Assembly (NCBI GenBank): GCA_002448715.1
Contig: DJZU01000017.1
Span: 1 to 6,788, forward strand
Length of the DNA stretch: 6,788 bases
Reading direction: 5' to 3'
DNA from: Candidatus Neomicrothrix sp. UBA6944
Lineage (GTDB): Bacteria; Actinomycetota; Acidimicrobiia; Acidimicrobiales; Poriferisodalaceae
Both the position numbers and the translations under genes were made by a program. Each line of letters begins with the position of its first letter. The stretch's first letter is position 1. This document shows positions 1 through 5,948 of this stretch, in pieces. The notes under the pieces are model-generated. The model was not told the origin of the DNA and ran no database searches. It saw only the letters and a program-made list of their open reading frames with translations.

Positions 1-359
1 GTCCAACGCTTCTCGCTGCTTGACCATTGGGCGGTTTCAATAGTGTGCCCGTAGCGGATATGGGTGGAGATGTCGTTCTCTTCGATCACTTCGCCCATGT
101 AATCGAGGATTTCCTGTGCGGTTGCTATAGGTGGTCCCGTCCAGGGTTTAAAACCGTAACCGAAGGTGTAGAGATCACTGTCAGAACGAATACCCGGGTA
201 AGTGTGTGTCTTCCAGGTACCGCCGAAGCTATCCATTGTTTCCAAAATCACGAAGCTTTTGTCGGGGCATTCCTGAATCAGGTGGTACGCGCCGCCGATC
301 CCTGAGATGCCAGCACCGACTATTAATACGTCGAAATGCTCAGTGGTTTCGTTCGTCAT
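1..359 (-). CDS. EthA-like flavin-containing (Baeyer-Villiger type) monooxygenase, N-terminal part, cut by window edge
   Basis: This is the first 119 codons of a minus-strand gene that runs off the left edge with no stop. Reading from the ATG at 359-357, the protein opens with a Rossmann FAD-binding site, GAGISG at residues 15-20, with the ribose-binding Glu at about residue 40. GGTW (46-49) and YPGIRSDSDLYT (54-65) follow. That order and wording closely match, from memory, the N-terminus of mycobacterial EthA, a class B flavoprotein monooxygenase that oxidises ketones and thioamide drugs using NADPH and oxygen. A later segment, HIRYGH then QWSSSEKRW (near 100-118), also fits EthA. The NADPH-binding half and the Baeyer-Villiger fingerprint lie outside the window, so the substrate cannot be predicted. 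Start choice: this ATG places the FAD motif at the usual distance from the N-terminus. Only a weak AGAG precedes it. It is co-directional with the flavoenzyme gene ending at 471 but separated by 111 bases, so co-transcription is possible, not shown. Confidence 0.9.
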   Translation of the reverse strand, partial: MTNETTEHFDVLIVGAGISGIGGAYHLIQECPDKSFVILETMDSFGGTWKTHTYPGIRSDSDLYTFGYGFKPWTGPPIATAQEILDYMGEVIEENDISTHIRYGHTIETAQWSSSEKRW

Positions 360-470
360 ATCTCTAGGGTCGCCGATAGTGAGGGGTTGTAACAAGTTCA
401 AACATGGATTCGCCAGAATTCAAATCGTTTTCGACTGAAAGCATGAGAGTGTCGTTGGCTTGTTCGATGA
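360..470. other. Intergenic gap between the two flavoenzyme genes
   Basis: This 111-base gap lies upstream of the EthA-like gene and downstream of the amine-oxidase-like gene. No hairpin followed by a T-run is visible on the minus strand, so a terminator after the upstream gene is not supported. The best sigma70-like match reading leftward is TTGAAC (complement of 396-401), 17 bases, then TATCGG (complement of 373-378), which is weak. A 9-base palindrome TTGTAACAA lies at 387-395. A minus-strand reading frame (364-444, 26 codons) ends five bases before the EthA-like start; it has no visible ribosome binding site. Confidence 0.4.
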
Positions 471-1847
471 TCAGTCTTGCACGACGTGGGTGGAAAACTC
501 TGTTAATGAACGACCCCAGGCTTGTGCATCGATACTCCCTATAGAGGTGATTGCTGATGCTGCCTGGCTTCCCATCGACAGGACGTGATGCAGATTGTCT
601 GGGACCCCCAGTCCCTGACGTCCGAGACTAAGCACCCGACCAGGGTGACGTACCCAGTTATCAATCACGGTTCTAGCAGCGCTCGTTGAGTGCTCATAAA
701 CGGGATACACAGAGGGCAGACGGCGCACTTCAATATGCGTGTGATTTGCTTTTGGGAGGCCAGCTCTCGTCAGGTCTTCTTCCACCATGTGACCGATGGT
801 TTCGGTGTCGGCTCCCCAGAGTTCGTCATCTACCCAGCACGGAAGTTCGGCACATAGGACAGTGAGATCTGGTGGATCGTCACCGTTTCTGTAGTTCTTC
901 GCTTCTGAAAGTCGAGCGGTAGCAAGATCAAGCCCTGGGAAATAGTGAGCATCGAAGCTTGTGTACTGACCTTGGGGCACCACCAGATGAGCTATGAGCA
1001 TGCCTCGAGTTCTTTGCTGATCGATAGCGCTGACAACCTCGTCAGGTGGGCTTGGGGACAGCGCTTGGGCGAGGCTGGGAAGAGGGATAGAAGACAAAAC
1101 GTTGCTGGCATTTAACAACGTGTCACCAGCGGCGATTTCAACACTGTCTTCGCTGACTGTTACTCGATCCACTGGTGTGTTTAATTGGATCTTCACTCCC
1201 TGGTTGGTTGCCGCGTCGGCTAACGATTCGGAAATTTGCCCGTAGCCCCGGCGTGGGTAATAGAAGATCCTTCCTTCTGGCCTCGCTGCGCGCAGAGCAC
1301 TCTTGATTATTTGCGCGGGGCCTCCCGCCGAGACACGCCGATCTGACAACTCAGTGGTGAGGGAGTTTGGGGCAACGCCGTACAGCTTCGTAGCGTATGG
1401 TCCGTAGAATTCGCGCGCCACTGTCGGGCCGAGACGACGTCGAATCTCCGCGTCAAAGTCCTGAGCGCCGTTTGAGCGAAGTGGCTTAAACAATGTGTCG
1501 AACGCGATCGCGGCGCTAAAACGCAATGGGAGATTCTTCACCATGTCGCCCGTGCGCAATGGAAAACCAATCCACTTGTTTTGAAGTCGGATTCGGCCGT
1601 TGCGTTCACGGGTTTGAAGGTCATTTCCCAACAAGGATCTAATAAGAGACATAATTGACGGGTCTGTCGCTGGGTGAAGACGGTGGCTTCCTAGATCTAC
1701 TCGTTGGCCAGCAACATCGAAACTTGCGGCCATCCCTCCAACTCGGTTCGAAGCCTCGATGACAGTTACTTCATGACCGATTTCACGTGCTTTTAGTGCT
1801 GCCATGAGACCGGCGGGTCCCGCTCCCAGCACAGCGATATCACTCAT
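471..1847 (-). CDS. FAD-dependent oxidoreductase, amine oxidase / protoporphyrinogen oxidase / UGM-like group
   Basis: A complete 458-residue, probably cytoplasmic flavoprotein. The N-terminus has the FAD dinucleotide-binding site GAGPAG (residues 8-13), Glu31 for the ribose, RVGG (35-38) and DLGSHRLH (51-58), the order expected of COG1232-type NAD(P)-binding amine oxidase-like proteins. The middle contains EFYGPYATKLYG and a YPRRGYGQISESLADA segment, typical of this group. The C-terminus carries the second FAD contact, GRQGLGVPDNLHHVLSMG (about 409-426). The family includes protoporphyrinogen oxidases, phytoene desaturase relatives and UDP-galactopyranose mutase-like enzymes. Automatic annotation would probably say protoporphyrinogen oxidase, but no heme genes are nearby. 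The divergent epimerase and the nearby GT-C protein favour a sugar or glycan substrate; this is inference. The start at 1847 puts the FAD motif right at the N-terminus, with a weak purine stretch (GAAAGAA) upstream. The reaction is not predictable from sequence alone. Confidence 0.88.
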   Translation of the reverse strand: MSDIAVLGAGPAGLMAALKAREIGHEVTVIEASNRVGGMAASFDVAGQRVDLGSHRLHPATDPSIMSLIRSLLGNDLQTRERNGRIRLQNKWIGFPLRTGDMVKNLPLRFSAAIAFDTLFKPLRSNGAQDFDAEIRRRLGPTVAREFYGPYATKLYGVAPNSLTTELSDRRVSAGGPAQIIKSALRAARPEGRIFYYPRRGYGQISESLADAATNQGVKIQLNTPVDRVTVSEDSVEIAAGDTLLNASNVLSSIPLPSLAQALSPSPPDEVVSAIDQQRTRGMLIAHLVVPQGQYTSFDAHYFPGLDLATARLSEAKNYRNGDDPPDLTVLCAELPCWVDDELWGADTETIGHMVEEDLTRAGLPKANHTHIEVRRLPSVYPVYEHSTSAARTVIDNWVRHPGRVLSLGRQGLGVPDNLHHVLSMGSQAASAITSIGSIDAQAWGRSLTEFSTHVVQD

Positions 1848-1937
1848 GATTCAGTTCTTTCAGTGTCACAAGAAGCACGTTTCCTCATTTTTACGATTAA
1901 CGCTAGACCGCAGTAAGGGCGTAAAGTATTCCTTACT
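1848..1937. promoter_or_regulatory. Divergent promoter region between flavoenzyme and epimerase genes
   Basis: These 90 bases separate two head-to-head start codons, so promoters for both genes are expected here. For the rightward gene, TAAAGT at 1922-1927 fits the actinobacterial TANNNT -10 pattern and would place transcription start near 1934, only a few bases before the ATG at 1938, giving an almost leaderless mRNA. No convincing -35 box was found for either direction. A direct repeat TTCAGT (1850-1855 and 1859-1864) overlaps the ribosome binding zone of the leftward gene. The region is visibly more AT-rich than the flanking genes. Exact promoter positions are inference. Confidence 0.5.
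1912..1937. repeat. Perfect 7-base inverted repeat abutting the epimerase start codon
   Basis: AGTAAGG (1912-1918) and CCTTACT (1931-1937) are exact reverse complements separated by 12 bases. The second arm ends directly against the ATG at 1938, and the putative -10 hexamer TAAAGT lies in the spacer. It could be an operator for a dimeric regulator, or an RNA hairpin if transcription starts further upstream. By rough reasoning a 7-base match of this kind arises by chance in a 90-base gap several percent of the time, so position is the main argument. Confidence 0.4.
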
Positions 1938-2975
1938 ATGACCGTACAGAGTGCCGATGTCTTTGGGCCAAGTGGGGCAACAACTTTTGAAGGGCTCTTC
2001 GGTACTCCGACCGTGTCCGTAACAGGTGCCGCTGGTTTCATAGGCTCTCACCTCGTCGAGCGCTTACTTCAACTGGGTTGTCGTGTCATCGGAATCGACG
2101 ATTTCGATCCCTGGTATAGCCCGAATCAGAAAAGAAGCAACCTTTCCGCTATAGCTGACAACCCCAGGTTCGAACTCGTTGAGAGAACCTTAAGCCCCGA
2201 GATAGCTCAAGAAGCATTCAGTCGTGCGTCGGTGGTGTTTCACCTAGCTGGACGCCCTGGCGTTCAGGACTCATGGGGCGAAGGCTTTATTGATAGTTCA
2301 CGTCGAAACATTGAATTGACTCAACGTGTGTACGAAGCATCAGTTGATTGCCAAGTCGAGAGAGTGGTCTACGCGTCGAGTTCGTCAATATATGGATCGG
2401 GAGCAACAAGTCTCGATGTGTCCCCAGAACCACGACCTATAAGCCCTTACGGGGTGAGCAAGCTAGTAGGTGAACAACTCGCTCACGTATACAGAGCCCA
2501 AGGGCTTCACATCACGAACTTGCGGTACTTCACCGTTTATGGACCGAGACAACGACCCGACATGGCAATGCATCGCATGTTTGAGGCAACGACATCTGAT
2601 GGACCTACGTTCGTGCGTCGTGGCGATGGCCAGCAACGCCGCGAGTTCACCTATGTCAACGATGTTGTGACGGCAACGGTAGCGGCGGGATTCATTACCG
2701 AAGCGGCGAACGCAACATTCGATGTTGGGGGTGGTTCGTCTGTTTCGCTTCAAGAAGTCATGACATTGGTCGAAACACTTGCAGACGCACCCATGCGAAT
2801 AGAAACAGTCGATGCTCCTGCAGGCGACCCGGCAATAACGGTTGCGCGCACGGACAACGCAGCAGACATCCTTGGTTGGACTCCCCAAATCGACTTAGTT
2901 GAGGGTTTAACTCGACAGTGTGAGTGGCATCGTCAACGAGCCGCATCCAAGGGATCGCTGTTAGTCGCAGACTGA
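1938..2975 (+). CDS. NAD-dependent nucleotide-sugar epimerase/dehydratase (extended SDR, UDP-glucose/glucuronate 4-epimerase-like)
   Basis: A 345-residue cytoplasmic enzyme of the extended short-chain dehydrogenase family, which epimerises or dehydrates NDP-sugars through a transient 4-keto step on bound NAD. Visible motifs are the NAD-binding TGAAGFIG (29-36), the ribose-binding Asp54-Asp55 followed by FDPWYSP, HLAG (102-105), and a catalytic set of Ser148 in SSSSIYG, Tyr171 and Lys175 (YGVSK). The stretch RYFTVYGPRQRPDMA, near 200-214, and the FDPWYSPNQKR segment resemble UDP-glucuronate and UDP-glucose 4-epimerases more than dTDP-glucose dehydratases, but the exact sugar is open. The ATG at 1938 gives about 25 residues before the Rossmann strand, more than usual. 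An in-frame GTG at 2013-2015 (residue 26) would give a 320-residue form but leaves only two residues before the strand. Neither has a clear Shine-Dalgarno site, though GAAGGG lies 18 bases before the GTG. The 3' end overlaps the convergent GT-C gene by 43 bases. Confidence 0.92.
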   Translation: MTVQSADVFGPSGATTFEGLFGTPTVSVTGAAGFIGSHLVERLLQLGCRVIGIDDFDPWYSPNQKRSNLSAIADNPRFELVERTLSPEIAQEAFSRASVVFHLAGRPGVQDSWGEGFIDSSRRNIELTQRVYEASVDCQVERVVYASSSSIYGSGATSLDVSPEPRPISPYGVSKLVGEQLAHVYRAQGLHITNLRYFTVYGPRQRPDMAMHRMFEATTSDGPTFVRRGDGQQRREFTYVNDVVTATVAAGFITEAANATFDVGGGSSVSLQEVMTLVETLADAPMRIETVDAPAGDPAITVARTDNAADILGWTPQIDLVEGLTRQCEWHRQRAASKGSLLVAD

Positions 2976-4348
2976 GCCAGAGGGTCATCCTTCGATCGTG
3001 TCCACGCCCACCAACAGCCGCAGATAATCACTCCGCTCCAAAGCGCCGTCAGTAAATGATCGCCGACAGACATTATCTGATGGTCGGGTAACGCCACGCG
3101 CCAGAGTCGGTAGAGGGGGTTTGTTGTGCGTTCAAAATCAACGATGAGGGTGTGTTGACCGGTCGACGTTTCGACCACGAGCCAGAGCCACGAAAAAGTA
3201 CCCACTAGAGCGGCCGCAACCATTATCTGGACTCGCCGACGGTTCTTGTCGACTGCCATGGCAAACAATATGGTTATCAAAGGAAGGATCGGAACGATCT
3301 GGCGTCCGGACCACCACCAGCCATGCATTGTCAACGCGATCCAGGTTGCGATACCCCAACCCACTGCGAACAGCGATATTACCACTTGCCAATTTTGCTC
3401 ACGTCGACGAATAGTCCTCGTAACGACTAGAGGGATAAGGAGATACGCGGGCGTCCAGGCCGCGACGCCGAACCTTCGATCGACGATCAGTCCCAACAGT
3501 CGTCTGGTCCGACCCGCGTAATTCGGTGAATTTCCGACCACGGCCCACTCACTGTTTACGAAATGGTCGCCCGTTGCGTAGACCGTCCAGCTCCCGTAAA
3601 TCCTCTGATGAACAATCAGATAAATGGCACCGGAGAGCAACAGAGTAACCAACTGAAGTTTGAGGATCACACCGGGGTCATGTTTCCTGTTCCAGACCAA
3701 GAAAATGACTAGTACCAGAGCCAGGGGAACATATTTGATGCCAAGCCACGGTAAGCAAACCACCATCGCGACACTGACCCAAGACCAACGTGTTGATGCA
3801 TCCGAAGTTATTCCGGCGACTCCCAACACGACACACAACGCAGCAGGCATAGCTGGATACACCTGGGTGCCGTAGCTGGTTAACGGTGAAGCACAAAAGA
3901 GGGAGGCAATCACCCACGTGGCAGTAGAGACCCCGACTCTGAACCGTCTCACCGCCAACCACAATGTCGCTGCGGCGGTGATTCCGGCGATCATCGCCAG
4001 AGCTCCCTTTGCGAACTCCCACCCGCCCACCTTCATAGGTGCAGCTAGAAGGATTGGAAGCAACGGGTCATGAGGACTGATTTTCTGACCAGAGTCGTTA
4101 AGAGCGATCGTTTGAGGATTCAGGTTTACTTCGTGAAAGTCTCGGAATTTCCCATCCTCTATTTCGTCTGAAATATCTAAGTCGAAGTCTTCCCCGAGGC
4201 TGAGTGCAGTCAATAGATACTGTGGCTCGTCCGCTGTTACCTGAGCGTTGTAAGTAGCTCGAGCTTGGATGCTGAGAGCGGCGACGATTGACACCGTTAG
4301 CGCCACAAGGAGCATCCGCGCCCTGAGACTTTCACGCTTTATGTTCAT
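2933..4348 (-). CDS. Polytopic membrane protein resembling GT-C glycosyltransferases
   Basis: A 471-residue integral membrane protein with roughly 10-12 hydrophobic segments (for example about 11-29, 115-134, 164-181, 190-218, 230-247, 320-340, 350-366, 373-393, 430-449). After the first segment comes an outward loop with ADEPQYLL (Asp40-Glu41) and then EDFDLD. An acidic pair in this loop is the catalytic hallmark of GT-C enzymes, which move sugars from polyprenyl-phosphate donors outside the membrane. SPHDPLLP (91-98), LLGLIVDRRFGVAAWTP (about 284-300) and HGWWWSGRQIVPILP (342-356) also fit GT-C-like proteins common in actinobacteria. Donor and acceptor are unknown. I chose the ATG at 4348-4346 because AAGGA lies four bases upstream over the preceding stop. 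A longer frame from 4384 would overlap the permease by 29 bases and add an unlikely cysteine-rich, non-hydrophobic dozen residues. The 3' end overlaps the convergent epimerase gene. Confidence 0.8.
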   Translation of the reverse strand: MNIKRESLRARMLLVALTVSIVAALSIQARATYNAQVTADEPQYLLTALSLGEDFDLDISDEIEDGKFRDFHEVNLNPQTIALNDSGQKISPHDPLLPILLAAPMKVGGWEFAKGALAMIAGITAAATLWLAVRRFRVGVSTATWVIASLFCASPLTSYGTQVYPAMPAALCVVLGVAGITSDASTRWSWVSVAMVVCLPWLGIKYVPLALVLVIFLVWNRKHDPGVILKLQLVTLLLSGAIYLIVHQRIYGSWTVYATGDHFVNSEWAVVGNSPNYAGRTRRLLGLIVDRRFGVAAWTPAYLLIPLVVTRTIRRREQNWQVVISLFAVGWGIATWIALTMHGWWWSGRQIVPILPLITILFAMAVDKNRRRVQIMVAAALVGTFSWLWLVVETSTGQHTLIVDFERTTNPLYRLWRVALPDHQIMSVGDHLLTALWSGVIICGCWWAWTRSKDDPLAQSATNSDPLDAAR

Positions 4349-4351
4349 TGG

Positions 4352-4357
4352 TTCCTT
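4352..4357 (-). promoter_or_regulatory. Ribosome binding site deciding the GT-C gene start
   Basis: On the minus strand AAGGAA overlaps the TAA stop of the permease gene (4358-4356) and sits a few bases before the ATG at 4348-4346. It is the clearest Shine-Dalgarno sequence in the window. It supports the shorter start and implies that ribosomes finishing the permease can re-initiate on the next gene. Confidence 0.75.
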
Positions 4358-5948
4358 ACAGGTGGTCAGCGCGCCGCAGCACAAGAAACCAAGATAGAAG
4401 CGCGGATGCGCAAACCAGTGTCACCGCCATAATCCCAGCTTCAGCCACGAATGCATCTTCGAATGATCCAAATATGCGTGTGGTCAATGTCGGAAAACCA
4501 ATGGGAGCGACGATGAGGCTGATCGGCAGTTCTTTCATTGTCGACAAAACAACTAACCCCGCCGCCGCCAGTAAGCCTGGTCTCATCACTGGAAGGTCAA
4601 CGCTTCGAAACCGTCTCCATCTGTCAGCACCCAGTGTTGCCGCGGCATCGTGAAGTCCATCAGGAACGGTTCGCACAGCGACCAACGCGGTTCCCATTGC
4701 CAATGATCCGAATCGAACGACGTACGCAAAGATAAGCAAGGCCATTGAGTCATATAGGAGGTCACCAAAGAAGCCAGATTTCAAAGTCCAAAACCGAAGA
4801 GATAATGCGATGAGAATTCCTGGCACTGCAAAGGTGGCGATCACGACTGAATGAGCGAAACGTCCTATCCGATCGCGATGTCGACCAACGAGGAAGGCGA
4901 TGGGGGTCACTGCAACAAGAGCTACGAGACCAGTCAAAACGCTCGATGAAAGCGTGTTGGAAGCAGCTTCAATCACCTTCGAAGCATCAATGGTGAGTGG
5001 TCGACCTCCCCTTTGGGTCCGCAACAGCCCATCGCTCGCCCAGTCGATGAGGGCCGCGCTAGGGGCTAAAACTGCGAATGTGATCGTGCCTACCACCAAG
5101 ACCATTGCTGAGGTCTTCCAACGTCCAAGAGCGTGCGTCATTGGTTGCGAGGTACGACGAGTCGTAATCTCAGGCAAACGACGGTTGATCGACCTTTCCG
5201 CCAAAACAACCACCCCAGCGAACACCAGCAATATGAGACTCAAGGCAAAAGCCATCGGCGGACGAGCCAAGTAATTTGATTCGATTGCTCGGGTCAGAGT
5301 GTCGTAGCGCATCAGTTGAACAGCACCGAAATCGCTGATCGTATAAAGGAAAACTAGAAGGGTTCCTGCGGCTAGTGATCCAGAGATCTGACGGAGCACT
5401 ACCCGTCGAAACGCTTGTGGAACAGTGTCACCCAGTATTAGTGCACTTTGTTCAAGAGATCCGGGGAGTTGGCGCAGCCGAGCGGCTACCGGCAAATACA
5501 CATACGGATAACAAAACAAGGTCAATACGAACCAGGCACCGAATAAGCCGCGAAGCTCGGGGGTTTCGGTGATCCCGACCAAGCTGAATGCGTCGTTAGC
5601 GAGGCCCCCAGGATTCAAGGTTCTGATGAATGCAGCAGCGCCGATAAACGTTGGGAACACTAACGGAATAGGCAGAATCACTCGCCACAGCCGGCGGAAA
5701 GGAAGGTCGGTTCTGGTTGTACACCAGGCCAACGCAGTGCCCAAAGAAGCAGCTGAAAGTGACACGAGAACGGCAAGCCGAACGGTGCGCCAGAAAGGTT
5801 CCAATGTCTGACGCTCCAGCAACAAACCAAGGGGGTCTGCTCCCGACGTAAAGTTCCGCCAGATCAAATACAACCCAGGAAAAGCGAACGCTAGGGAGCA
5901 AACAAGGCCGACAAACCTCAGCTCCCTAGGCGTTCGCGTCTGGGTCAT
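4356..5948 (-). CDS. fbpB: Ferric-iron ABC transporter permease, fused two-domain type
   Basis: A 530-residue inner-membrane permease with two tandem binding-protein-dependent transport domains, the architecture of FbpB/SfuB-type iron(III) importers. Each half carries the cytoplasmic EAA loop that docks on the ATPase: EQSALILGDTVPQAFRRVV (about 166-184) in the first half and DAAATLGADRWRRFRSVDLP (434-453) in the second. About a dozen hydrophobic segments are visible, beginning near residue 11, with a hydrophilic linker around 251-279 between halves and an outward-facing stretch near 304-325. The length matches the family (about 500-560). Its ATG overlaps the stop of the substrate-binding protein gene in an ATGA, and no clear Shine-Dalgarno site precedes it, which suggests translational coupling. 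Iron as substrate is inferred from the family and the partner; related permeases carry thiamine, putrescine or phosphonates. No ATPase gene follows, unlike many fbpABC operons. Confidence 0.9.
   Translation of the reverse strand: MTQTRTPRELRFVGLVCSLAFAFPGLYLIWRNFTSGADPLGLLLERQTLEPFWRTVRLAVLVSLSAASLGTALAWCTTRTDLPFRRLWRVILPIPLVFPTFIGAAAFIRTLNPGGLANDAFSLVGITETPELRGLFGAWFVLTLFCYPYVYLPVAARLRQLPGSLEQSALILGDTVPQAFRRVVLRQISGSLAAGTLLVFLYTISDFGAVQLMRYDTLTRAIESNYLARPPMAFALSLILLVFAGVVVLAERSINRRLPEITTRRTSQPMTHALGRWKTSAMVLVVGTITFAVLAPSAALIDWASDGLLRTQRGGRPLTIDASKVIEAASNTLSSSVLTGLVALVAVTPIAFLVGRHRDRIGRFAHSVVIATFAVPGILIALSLRFWTLKSGFFGDLLYDSMALLIFAYVVRFGSLAMGTALVAVRTVPDGLHDAAATLGADRWRRFRSVDLPVMRPGLLAAAGLVVLSTMKELPISLIVAPIGFPTLTTRIFGSFEDAFVAEAGIMAVTLVCASALLSWFLVLRRADHL

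Noticed and set aside
27..305. Plus-strand open frame of 92 codons at the left end
   Set aside because: It is antisense to the EthA-like gene, whose minus-strand reading shows clear FAD-binding motifs; the plus-strand translation shows no domain.
1848..1937. Iron-regulator (IdeR/DtxR-like) operator in the divergent promoter
   Set aside because: No match to the TTAGGTTAGGCTAACCTAA-type palindrome; the only inverted repeat there is unrelated. The iron operon promoter lies outside the window.
2463..2888. Minus-strand open frame of 141 codons inside the epimerase
   Set aside because: Cysteine- and arginine-rich shadow with no recognisable motif; the plus strand carries the complete SDR signature.
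2976..3000. Rho-independent terminator after the epimerase
   Set aside because: No GC-rich stem followed by a T-run is visible, and the region is coding on the other strand.
3678..4022. Minus-strand open frame of 114 codons inside the GT-C gene, same strand but other frame
   Set aside because: Composition is typical of an out-of-frame reading, and the in-frame product has coherent membrane segments.
4349..4384. Longer start for the GT-C gene at 4384
   Set aside because: It would overlap the permease by 29 bases, lacks a visible ribosome binding site, and the AAGGA before 4348 gives a better start.
4900..5274. Plus-strand open frame of 124 codons opposite the permease
   Set aside because: Antisense shadow; the minus strand has both EAA loops and continuous hydrophobic segments.
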